A DNA stretch of 64,000 nucleotides from Ichthyophis bannanicus. Lineage: Eukaryota; Chordata; Amphibia; Gymnophiona; Ichthyophiidae. The stretch is from NCBI GenBank assembly GCA_033557465.1, contig CM066031.1, positions 170,593,043-170,657,042 of the forward strand, given 5' to 3'. The notes beneath the pieces are model-generated. The model did not search any database. It saw nothing but the letters and a program-made list of their open reading frames with translations, and was not told where the DNA came from. The position numbers and the translations under genes were made by a program. How positions within the stretch are numbered: position 1 is the first letter of the stretch; each line of letters opens with the position of its first letter. Positions 56,159-64,000 of this stretch are shown one piece after another.

Positions 56159-57673
56159 CTAAACCTCAAAGAGATTCCGGAGTACTGCCTGGCCAAAAGC
56201 ACTGTCCCTACGGGACTCCCTCTCCAGGCAGTAATGAGCTGCAAAAGTCTGGCTTGAGGACCAAGTTACAGCCCTGCAGATGTCTGCCAACGGTACAGAG
56301 TGGAGATGAGCTACTGAGGCAGCCATTGCCCTGACACGATGGGCCGTGACCTGACCCTTCAAGGGAAGGTCAGCCGCCCTGTAAGCCCAGGTGATACAGT
56401 CAGCCACCCATATGGACAAGGTACACTTGGACACAGCTAACCCCAAATTATTAGGGTCAAAAGAGATGAAAAGCTGAGTAGCCCTTCTATGTCCTTGCGT
56501 ACGGTCAAGGTAGAAGGATAAGGCCCTCCTACAGTCCAGGGTATGCAGGACCGCTTCAGCCTGGCTTGCATGAGGCCTAGGGAAGAATGTTGGAAGAACC
56601 ACCTCCTGGTTGAGGTGGAAAGAGGAGACAACTTTAGGGAGGAACTTTGGATGAGTCCTAAGGACTACCCTGTTCCTATAGAAGCGGGTGTAAGGCCTGT
56701 CACAGACTAGGGCCTGAAGCTCACTCACCCGTCTGGCCGAGGTTAAGGCTACTAGGAAGAGTGTCTTCCAGGAAAGGAAGCGGAGAGGACAAGTAGCCAT
56801 CAGCTCAAAAGGTGGGTGAGTCAGTTGCTGCAAGACCACATTCAACTCCCACTCAGGGGCTGGAGGACGGACAGGAGGTTTGAGCAAGAGCAAACCTCTG
56901 AGAAACCGGGACACCAAGGGGTGAACCGATAGGGAGTGTCCTTCCACGAGTGAGTGGTGAGCTGCTAGAGCTGAGAGGTGGACCTGAACAGAATTGGACT
57001 TAAGGCCCTGATTGGATAAGTGTAGCAGGTACTGAAGCACCACTGGTACAGTACAGGAGAAAGGATCCTCTGTACGCAGCTGACACCACACAGAAAACCT
57101 CTTCCACTTCAGGGCATAGGTTTTTCTAGTGGACTGCTTCCTAGAGGCCAGGACGACCTCTTCAACTTCAGGAGGTAGGCCCCAAGGAGCCAAAACTACC
57201 CTTGCAGCTTCCAGGCCATCAAATTGAGAGATTTGTGATTGGGGTGCAGAAGAGACCCCTGGTCTTTGAGAAAGAATGTGGGGCTGCAACCCTAGAGGTA
57301 GTGGAGTGTCCACTGCTAGCTGAGGCAGAAGTGGGAACCAAGGTTGTCTCGGCCACCTGGGGGCTACCAGAAGGACCGAGGCCTGGTCCTTTAGAACCTT
57401 GAACAGGGTTCGGGCCACCAGAGGCGTGGGAGGAAACGCATATAGGAGGCCTTGGGACCTGGAAATCAGAAAAGCATCTGCTGCTAGTCTCAGAGGATGC
57501 GGTTGCCTGGAGCAGAACTGGGGCAGCTGTCTGTTCAGGGGACTGGCAAAGAGATATATGGATGGAAATCCCCATCTCAGGAAGATCTTCTGAACTACCA
57601 AGGGATGGAGCTGCCACTCGTGGGGCTGTAGAATTCTGCTCAACCTGTCTGCTAGGTAATTTTCCTGGCGCAA
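56159..57673 (-). CDS. DIRS-E RNase H tail, conserved linker and tyrosine recombinase (504 codons)
   Basis: One open frame. Residues about 1-20 are the RNase H end ('ENYLADRLSRILQ'). Residues about 30-105 are the conserved block 'PSIYLFASPLNRQLPQF', 'LLYAFPPTPLVARTLF' and 'VAPRWPRQPWFPLL', located where DIRS elements are described to have a Dam-like methyltransferase domain. Residues about 170-480 are the recombinase: an N-terminal core-binding part ('TYALKWKRFSVWCQL'), then 'LTSARRVSELQAL', 'TAHRVRAMAASVAHL' and 'SQTFAAHYCLERES' (Arg, His-x-x-Arg, Tyr). The start is not the true start of the polyprotein: the upstream RT-RH (58316-57219) is in another frame. The recombinase itself looks intact. 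Confidence 0.85.
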   Translation of the reverse strand: MRQENYLADRLSRILQPHEWQLHPLVVQKIFLRWGFPSIYLFASPLNRQLPQFCSRQPHPLRLAADAFLISRSQGLLYAFPPTPLVARTLFKVLKDQASVLLVAPRWPRQPWFPLLPQLAVDTPLPLGLQPHILSQRPGVSSAPQSQISQFDGLEAARVVLAPWGLPPEVEEVVLASRKQSTRKTYALKWKRFSVWCQLRTEDPFSCTVPVVLQYLLHLSNQGLKSNSVQVHLSALAAHHSLVEGHSLSVHPLVSRFLRGLLLLKPPVRPPAPEWELNVVLQQLTHPPFELMATCPLRFLSWKTLFLVALTSARRVSELQALVCDRPYTRFYRNRVVLRTHPKFLPKVVSSFHLNQEVVLPTFFPRPHASQAEAVLHTLDCRRALSFYLDRTQGHRRATQLFISFDPNNLGLAVSKCTLSIWVADCITWAYRAADLPLKGQVTAHRVRAMAASVAHLHSVPLADICRAVTWSSSQTFAAHYCLERESRRDSAFGQAVLRNLFEV

Positions 57674-59000
57674 ACAAACAAAGGTCCTGCGCCTCCTGAC
57701 AAAGGAGCCTGGACCCAGTGCCTCCCTGTTTGTTCACATAAAACATGGCTACCTGATTGTCTGTTTGCACTAAAACAGACTGGTGAGCCAGGGCTTGAGA
57801 GAAAGCCTTGAGGGCTAAGCAAATAGCCCGAAGCTCCAGTAGATTGATCTGCTGCCGGGCCTCCCAGGGAGACCACAGGCCCTGGGTGCACTTGTCCAGA
57901 CAGTGTGCACACCAGCCCTGTAGGGAGGCATCGGTGGTCAATACCACTGTGGACCCAGGTGGCTGAAAAGGCATCCCTTTCAGTAAGTTGGGGGGATGCA
58001 GCCACCAACATAGGGAGTGTAGGAATGGTCTGGACACCCTTACTCTGTCGCTGAGGCTCCCTGTGGCCTGCGACCACTGACTCCTGAGACACCATTGCGC
58101 AGGCCTCATATGAAGCCGGGCATTGGGAGTCACATGTACTGTCGAAGCCATGTGGCCGAGAAGTCTCAGGCAGAGCCTGGCGGAGACCAGTGACCTGCTG
58201 AGAAACTGGTTTACCAAGGTCATCAGTCTTTGGGCCCTGTCTTCTGGCAAGAAAGCTTTCGCTTGCAGAGAGTCCAGTCTTGCCCCTATGAACTCTAAGT
58301 TTTTGGAGGGGAGCAAAGTGGACTTTGCGAAGTTTATGACAAACCCCAGATGCTGGAGTAGAGAAATCGTTCAGAGGGTGGCTTGCCTGGCCTCCTGGCA
58401 CGTCTGACCCCCGATGAGCCAGTCGTCCAGATAGGGGAAGAGAAAGATACCCTGATTTCTCAAGTAGGCCGCCACCACTGCGAGGCATTTGGTAAAGACT
58501 CTGGGGGCGGAGGTGAGGCCAAATGGCAGCACTCTGTACTGATAATGGTTTCCTCCCACAATGAATCTGAGATACTTTCTGTGGTCTGGATGAATGAGGA
58601 TGTGAGTGTACGCATCCTTTAGACCTAAAGAGCATAGCCAATCTCCCTGCTGGAGGTAGGGCAGAAGTGTTCCAAGAGTAAGCATCTTGAACTTTTCCTT
58701 CTGTAAGAACTTGTTGAGATTTCTGAGGTCGAGAATAGGCCTGAGATCCCCTGTTCTCTTTGGTACTAGGAAGTACCTGGAGTAGAAACCGTGACCTTGT
58801 AGGTGGGGAGGCACAGGCTCCACTGCCTGGTCTCGTAACAGACCCTGGAGCTCCTGCAGGAGGAGGGCTGTATGGAGAGGAGGCCTTGGAGGCTCTCCTG
58901 GAAAATAGGGAGGAGGCAACCGATGAAAATGAAGCAGGTAGCCCTTGTGGACTATGCTTAAGACCCAGTTGTCCCCTGTAATAGGTGGCCACCGGTGGGC
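57219..59000 (-). pseudogene. DIRS-E reverse transcriptase-RNase H
   Basis: RT lies in the frame ending at 58371: 'YSRYFLVPKRTGDLRPIL', 'WLCSLGLKDAYTHI', 'LPFGLTSAPRVF' and 'YLDDWLIGG'. The first Asp of motif A is Gly here ('SLGLKD' versus 'SLDLKD' in A and D), which would be expected to inactivate the enzyme. The next frame 58316-57219 holds RNase H: 'TTDASLQGWCAH', 'LLELRAICLAL' and 'QTDNQVAMFYVNKQGG'. A TGA at 58371 and a small deletion near 57665 separate the three parts. Confidence 0.85.
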
Positions 59001-59067
59001 AAACAGAGCTAGGCGACCTCCTGTGCAGGGATGGGACAGCAGAGACGGAGAGGCTATGCCTTGGGAG

Positions 59068-60984
59068 TCAAAAACCCCCACCCTGCTGAGTGGGAGCAGG
59101 AGCCGGAGGCTTGGGGGCTTTCTGCCTACGGGGCCCATGTCCCTGCCTCTTGGCCTGCTGACCCTGTGGGGGAGCGGGGGAGGCCTGATAAGGTGGGAAC
59201 TGTTTGTAGGCAGTCGCCTTCCTCGGGTAAAAGGACTTTTTACCCGAGCCCTTCTTCTTGTGTGAAGGGGCAGAAGTCTTTCGAGACAGCCTTGTCCTCG
59301 TGAGGTGCTCGGTCTCGAGCTCAGCAGCCTTCTCGGCCATGGGCTTGCCAAAAGGTTTTCACCTCGGCAAGGGACATCGACCAACTTGTCCTGAACCCAT
59401 GGCTTGAGGTCCGATGACTTCAGCCATGCCTGGCGTCGAGCTGCGATGCCGGCAGCCGCAACACGGGCCGAGGCCTCAAAGCCATCATAGGCCGCTCGGG
59501 ACATGAACTTAGAGCATTCCCGGATCCCCGAAGACAAGGACTTGAACCTCTGCAAAGGTTCCCCGGAGAGACCAGCAGAGAACCCGGCAAGCTCCTTTGC
59601 CAGGTCCAGCAAGTACATGCCCATGTACAGCTGGTAAGACTGGACACGGCAAGCAAGCATCGAGCCCTGGAAACACTTTCTACCGAACGCATCCAGGTTC
59701 CGGGCCTCCCTGCCAGGGGGCACCGTGGAGTGCATCTTCTGACTTTTCAGACGATGCATGGCCGATTCCACCACCATGGAATGGTGCGGTAGCTGCGCCT
59801 TTTGAAAACCAGGGCTCTTACGGAGTCGATAAATGGAATTGACCCGCTTGCTCAGAACCGGCACCGAGGCCGGTGCCTCCCACATCCGGAAGAGGAGCCG
59901 TTCCAGCATTGGAGGAACCGGCACAGTAAAGGCCTCCTTCGGAGGAGAGTCATACTGGAGGGCCTCAAGCTCTTCGGCTCAAGGCTCCTCTCCGGGATCC
60001 ACCGGGATTGCCAAAGCAGTGGCCATATCCCACACGAACTCCGAGAACCGGGTATCCTCCGGAGGGGACCTACTCCGGGGCTCAGACTGCGGTGAGTCCG
60101 ACGGGACGCACCGAGTCTTGAAAGTATCGGGGGACTCCTCATCCTCCGTCTCCCAGGCGGACTCGTCCGAAGAGGAGTCGGGCTCCGACCGCGCGGGGCC
60201 CGGCAGCACCCGCCCCGACGCCGAAGGCAGCAGCGTCGATGCCCTCGGTCCCGACCGGGAGGTCGAGGGTAACCGCAACCAAGGACGACCTCGAGCCTTC
60301 ATGGTCTCGAGTATCGGCTTGGTCTCTGGGGCCGACTTCGACGTCGATGTCCCGGTGGTCGGGGCAAATGCGCCAGCGAGGCTGGCCATCAGCACCTGCT
60401 GCTGATCCATGAAGGCAGACAGTCTGCACTCCAAGGCTGTCAGCCTGAGACCCAGCTCAGGAGACTCAGCAGCTACCAACTCGGGCCCCGGTGACGTCGG
60501 CTCCCTGGGAGGAGAGTCCTCAAGGACAACAGGACTTACGTGTCCAGCAGACTCCGGCTCGACCTGAGGTACTTTTGACGGCTTCTCCTGTTCCACGGGC
60601 CCGGGACGGCGGTCGGGGGTCCGAGACCTAGCCCTCGAGGAGCCAGGGACCTTCTCTGACGCCGCCCTCACGAGCCACTTCTTCCTCTTTCTCTCCCGCT
60701 CGGGGGACCCCTTGTCCGAGGAACCCCGACGATGCTCGGGGTCAGACTCCCGAGACGTCGAGGCCTCAGACGAGGTTCGGGCCCGGCCGGAGGCTGAATC
60801 GGAGAAAAGCCTTTCCTTTTGGTGCTGACAACTTTGCATGGCCTTAGTGGACATTTTCCCACACGGTCCACAGATCTTAGGATCATGATCAGGACCGAGG
60901 CACCGAAGGCAGCAGTCGTGTGTGTTGGTGAGAGACATTAGTTTCTTGCACCGATCACACTTCTTAAAACCACTGGAAGCCATT
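59068..60984 (-). pseudogene. DIRS-E gag
   Basis: Starts at the methionine of 'MASSGFKKCDRCKKLMS' (about 60984); an upstream extension to 61187 is open but looks like leader. A Cys/His segment 'DRCKKL...CCLRCLGPDHD' is followed by a charged Ser/Arg-rich region to 59979, where TGA replaces the CGA seen in DIRS-C ('EEPRAEELE'). The core 59924-59350 follows ('GFQKAQLPHHSMVVESAMHR', 'MYLLDLAKELAGFSAG'). A one-base deletion at about 59353 ('CCAAAAGG' versus 'CCAAAGAGG' in DIRS-C) throws the basic tail 59340-59068 ('SHKKKGSGKKSFYPRKA') out of frame and fuses the core to the RT frame. Confidence 0.85.
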
Positions 60985-61252
60985 GGGGAAAAAAAGAGTC
61001 CCCGCGAAGTCAAAGGACCGGCCTTCCAGGGAAAAGGAAAAAAAGGGCGCGAACGCCAGCCACGAAGGGCAAAAACCAAAAAAATAAGATCGGGCTCGAT
61101 ACCGGTGTACTGAACCCGGCGAGAAGGGGAACCGGCGTCGAACCGGAGAAAAAAACCGCGAAGAAATCGCAAGGAATAGACAAACAAATCTAACTATTTT
61201 CCGGATGAACTAGGACACACGTCCGATGGGCTCCACGGAAAAAGAGAGACTG

Positions 61253-61407
61253 AGCAAGATGGCACCTTTAGGCGGGAAGGGGACCGCGCATGTGTGCTGT
61301 ATTCCCAAAGGCTTTCATAGAAAGCTGGGGAAATTCTCCGCGGGGGCTCCATCAACGTCGATGTCACCCATATGTGAGGACTGACTTCCTGCTTGGTCCT
61401 GGAGAAT
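61253..61407. repeat. DIRS-E right inverted terminal repeat
   Basis: From 'GACTGAGCAAGATGGCACC' to 'CTGCTTGGTCCTGGAGAA'; reverse complement of 55672-55842. Confidence 0.85.
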
Positions 61408-62056
61408 ATGGACCTCACTACTCTTTCTTGGGAAACTTGAAAGACGATGGCGACGTTCACGATTCTCGGTTGACCAGGCAGCCTATATATTCCACCTAAA
61501 AATACACCGCGAAGCAGTCTCCAAGAAAATGACAGAATATCACTCTGAACTCCTGCTACGCTCCCTAAACAAACCTCATGACCCATTCAACATCGTCAAT
61601 ACCCTGACTAAAGAGCCTTCTCCCACCCAACCAAACCTGCTACACCCTCAGGAATTCGCTGACTACTTACGGGCCAAATCCAGCCTAACCAACACCACCA
61701 CCAACTCCACATCAGACCACAAACCACACCATCTAACACCACTGACCTCCTTCACACCCCCTTCCGAGAGATGCATCAAGGACATCATCATATCCATCAA
61801 CACCACCACAGCTCCCAATGACCCTTACCTAGCATTCTGGATAAGAGCGCTGCGGGTGGAACACAGCCCAATTCTAGCCAAGATCATGGAGCTGTCCTTC
61901 TCAACAGGAGCATTCCCACCGATTCTAAAACAAACATCCATTCGGCCCCTCCTAAAGAACAACAAGCTGAACCCCCAGAAGGCAGAATCCTATTGCCCAA
62001 TCTCCAGCATCACCCTTCTGGCCAAGATAATCAAGAAGGTCGTTCAATGCCAAATC
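61408..62056 (+). pseudogene. Second L2 LINE, part 2 (RT start)
   Basis: Resumes at 'WTSLLFLG' and is open from 61529: 'YHSELLLRSLNKPHDPFNIV', 'TTTAPNDPYLAFWIRALR', 'FPPILKQTSIRPLLKNNKL' and 'SYCPISSITLLAKIIKKVV' (Tyr-Cys-Pro where Tyr-Arg-Pro is usual). This is colinear with residues about 410-590 of the intact L2. It is cut at 62056 by the CR1-like LINE. Confidence 0.85.
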
Positions 62057-62391
62057 CATAAGAACATAACATATGCCATACTGGGTCAGACCAAGGTCCA
62101 TCAAGCCCAGTATCCTGTTTCCAACAGTGGCCAATCTAGGTCATACGTACCTAGCAGTTTCCCCAAAAGACACGGGTTCAATAATGCTTGTATTGGGTCA
62201 AGCATTGATATCCTGGGTCCCTTCTTAATAATGATTTATGGACTCTTCCTCCAGGAACTTGTCCAGACCTTTTTTAAACCCAACTACACTAATAGCCTTT
62301 ACTACATCCTCCGGTAACAAATTACAGAGTTTGATTACAGGTTGAGTGAAAATATATATTTTATTAGTCTTAAATAGTTTACCCTGTAGTT
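62057..62391 (-). repeat. CR1-like LINE 3' end (minus), part 1
   Basis: The reverse complement equals the 3' end of the 45870 copy ('ATGCCATACTGGGTCAGACC', 'TAAATAGTTTACCCTGTAG'). It continues at 63948-64000 beyond an insertion. Confidence 0.85.
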
Positions 62392-63947
62392 TGTCAGACG
62401 GCTGCCTAGGGTGAGAACTTACACAATCTTGACGATGCATATATTCATATGATTCTTGCAAGGTATTGTGGGTATTGTAGTTCATTCACTCCCAAACACA
62501 GCTGATGACAATAATTGAGTTGTGAAACCAAGTGGTAAGGCCAATAAAATACTTCTTTTATTGATGGGGTTTAATTCACCCAGCACATGTATGCTTGATA
62601 GCAATATAAATGAGGTTACTTGCTTGCAGTGTTTAAATGGATAACAAAAAGTCACAAAGCAAACCAGAAAACAACCTTCAGCTTGTCAGGCAATTAGCTA
62701 ATGTTTTCTTAGCAAATAATTACCAAATACAAAGGCACAAAGAAAAGAATAAACTTTGCTGGTTAGGTTAACTTCTGCTTATTTTCCAGGCAGATCCCAG
62801 CAGTGATTTTCCCTTGCTCACACACACAATCAGGTGCAGCTTTAATTACTATCAATTGACCAGTTGAAAGCCTTTAGCTGGCTGGCTGCTACTGTGTGAA
62901 CCCAAGTCCTGCTTTAAGAGCTGTTTGCAGTGGAAATAAAGAACAAAGTTAGGTTTCTTTGTGATGGCTGATGTGTTTGCTCACAGAAAGCTAGCAATAG
63001 CACTTAGATAGAGAACAGTCCATGTAAGTAATAATTTCATCTGCTATATCTCCCCCTTCATCAATCAGCATAGGGTCACTATCATACATTGGCACAGACG
63101 AGTCTTTCATTAAGGCACTATCATGAGAATGCTTATTCCCTTGCTGCCATTCTCTATTATAGATAGGGTCTGGATCAGTGTTCATACCTGAGCCTCTCCT
63201 GCTATCATCATTCCTCTCTGTATAGCCTGGCCAGTATGTAATCCAATTCTGATGTCCAGCCTTCCAATCTTGATCCCTGGACACTGGATCTCCTCTCACA
63301 TACCTTCTGGCCTTGGTCTGAAAGTCCCTTCCACATGCAGTTTTCTTTCTTCCAGGTAGCCACTGGTGATTCCTATCTCTGCCACTCCATTTCTCTGGCT
63401 GAAACCAGTCCAATGGACTCTGCTGGCATTTGGAATACCTCCCAGTATGGGTACTGCCTTGGAATCTCCCAGACCTTCCAATGGCCTTTCTTCTCTTCCT
63501 TCCAGAGAGTTTCCTTCTCTCTCTATCCGCTTGGCTTGGCTTCTGCTTCTCGAGATGCTGCTTAAATCTGTAGCAGGGCTGGAGCTTGTAGCCGTTGCTG
63601 AAGCTCTCCCTGAAGCTGTTCTTGAAACTGTTATCTGAAGAATAAGCTCTATTCTTATTCTTTCCTAATGTGTGCTTCTCCCTAACACAGCGCAGCTGTG
63701 TTGAATCAGGCCCTGCCCTTTGAGATGAGTGCTTAGGGATTACCTCATAGCTCTCTTGATTGCACACACATTTTCTCACTTCAGCCCCTCTCATGGCTGC
63801 TGGAAACCTGGTGCATTCTGGGACTGGTAGTCTTTTATGTGAAAACTCTGTTTTCTTACTTCTACCAGAACTGACAGGTTGCTTGTTCAGAGTCACATCA
63901 TCTTTTCTATAGCTCCTACCTGAGCTATGATAAGCTTCCTTATCACA
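62392..63947 (-). mobile_element. 1556-bp LTR-like insertion (solo LTR?) in CR1-like LINE
   Basis: Removing it restores the LINE sequence, with a 4-bp direct repeat AGTT at 62388-62391 and 63948-63951. On the minus strand it begins 'TGTGATAAGGAAGC' and ends 'CAGCCGTCTGACA', obeying the TG...CA rule with no longer terminal inverted repeat. AATAAA on the minus strand near 62555-62560 lies about 165 bp before the 3' end, as expected for an LTR with a long U3. Two ZNF143-like motifs ('CTACCAGTCCCAGAATGCA', '3' ACTACAATACCCACAAT') are present near its ends. I infer a solo LTR in minus orientation; the family is unrecognised. Confidence 0.6.
62991..63947 (-). CDS. Unrecognised long open frame in LTR-like element
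   Basis: The minus-strand frame is open from the first base of the element for 318 codons to the TAA/TAG-type stop near 62991. The first ATG in frame lies at 'MRGAEVRKCVC' (about 63794); a GTG is at 63896. The translation is rich in Arg, Lys, Ser and Gln, with basic clusters ('ERRKLSGRKRRKAIGRSGRF') and an acidic C-terminus ('SDPMLIDEGGDIADEI'). No domain was recognised. A frame of this length is not expected by chance. It may be a U3-encoded accessory protein, the end of an upstream gene reading into the LTR (U3-overlapping ORFs are known in some retroviruses), or coincidence. Function unknown. Confidence 0.45.
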   Translation of the reverse strand, partial: CDKEAYHSSGRSYRKDDVTLNKQPVSSGRSKKTEFSHKRLPVPECTRFPAAMRGAEVRKCVCNQESYEVIPKHSSQRAGPDSTQLRCVREKHTLGKNKNRAYSSDNSFKNSFRESFSNGYKLQPCYRFKQHLEKQKPSQADRERRKLSGRKRRKAIGRSGRFQGSTHTGRYSKCQQSPLDWFQPEKWSGRDRNHQWLPGRKKTACGRDFQTKARRYVRGDPVSRDQDWKAGHQNWITYWPGYTERNDDSRRGSGMNTDPDPIYNREWQQGNKHSHDSALMKDSSVPMYDSDPMLIDEGGDIADEIITYMDCSLSKCYC

Positions 63948-64000
63948 AGTTTCATTGCATGTCCCCTAGTCTTTCTATATTCTGATAACGTAAACAATCG
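63948..64000 (-). repeat. CR1-like LINE (minus), part 2, runs off window
   Basis: The reverse complement matches 46974-47025 ('GATTGTTTACGTTATCAGAA', 'GACTAGGGGACATGCAAT'). Confidence 0.85.

Larger units (their letters stand above)
55672..61407 (-). mobile_element. DIRS-E: DIRS element nested in an L2
   Basis: On the minus strand: right terminal repeat (61253-61407), Gag (60984-59068), RT-RH (59000-57219), RH end plus YR (57673-56159), ICR (55925-56025), left terminal repeat (55672-55842). Removing it rejoins the L2 reading ('RRKSAP' to 'WTSLLFLG'). No target-site duplication is visible, as expected for tyrosine-recombinase insertion. It is the best preserved DIRS of the window. Confidence 0.92.

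Noticed and set aside
62392..63947. DNA transposon interpretation (e.g. Ginger-like with 4-bp duplication and TGT...ACA ends)
   Set aside because: Ends share only TGT/ACA with no terminal inverted repeat, and there is no DDE integrase; solo LTR is simpler, although not proven.
1..64000. CRISPR arrays, operons or bacterial systems
   Set aside because: No direct-repeat/spacer arrays or bacterial gene organisation; content is vertebrate retroelements.

Overview
The window looks like repeat-dense genomic DNA of a non-mammalian vertebrate, most likely an amphibian and possibly a caecilian. This is inferred from five DIRS-type tyrosine-recombinase retrotransposons, L2- and CR1-like LINEs, a tRNA-derived SINE with an L2-type tail, an L1-type ORF1, a gamma-type endogenous retrovirus (ERV) and a Polinton/adintovirus-type DNA polymerase fossil. 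No single-copy host gene, rRNA, tRNA gene or CRISPR array was recognised, and nothing suggests a prokaryote.

Layout. 1-360: unassigned. 360-4512: DIRS-A (minus), truncated before its recombinase, followed by a second DIRS terminal fragment (4509-4650). 5960-6206: LINE 3' end. 6338-6627: tRNA-SINE. 8054-13683: DIRS-B (minus), with both inverted termini and an internal complementary region (ICR). 14120-14580: L2 3' end. 15220-25199: a complete provirus with two LTRs, a tRNA-Gly primer-binding site, broken gag-pro-pol and an open env. 25204-30547: mostly unassigned, with one L2 tail. 30548-35815: DIRS-C (minus), lacking its 5' end. 36285-40616: decayed protein-primed-type DNA polymerase B, split by an L1-like element that has ORF1 only (37555-39840) and itself carries a Tigger-like element (39096-39784). 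40617-42940: CR1/L2 fragments. 43100-53950: DIRS-D (minus), split by a SINE, a CR1-like LINE and an L2 with an uninterrupted 1021-codon ORF. 54243-55245: CR1-like and DIRS fragments. 55246-62056: an L2 split by DIRS-E (55672-61407). 62057-64000: a CR1-like LINE split by a 1556-bp TG...CA insertion carrying a long reading frame.

The genes are selfish-element genes and form no host pathway. DIRS units encode Gag, RT-RNase H and a tyrosine recombinase, and all five lie on the minus strand. L2 supplies a reverse transcriptase whose 3' tail is shared by the SINEs. The retrovirus has a conventional gag-pro-pol-env order. Nesting and target-site duplications give relative ages: L1-ORF1 is younger than the polymerase fossil, Tigger is younger than L1-ORF1, L2 and CR1 are younger than DIRS-D, and DIRS-E is younger than its L2 host.

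The best leads for something not fully described are the 318-codon open frame that starts at the first base of the 1.56-kb LTR-like insertion, the provirus whose env is open while gag-pol is broken in many places, and the ORF1-only L1-like element. All identifications rest on reading motifs and comparing copies within the window. No database search was run.
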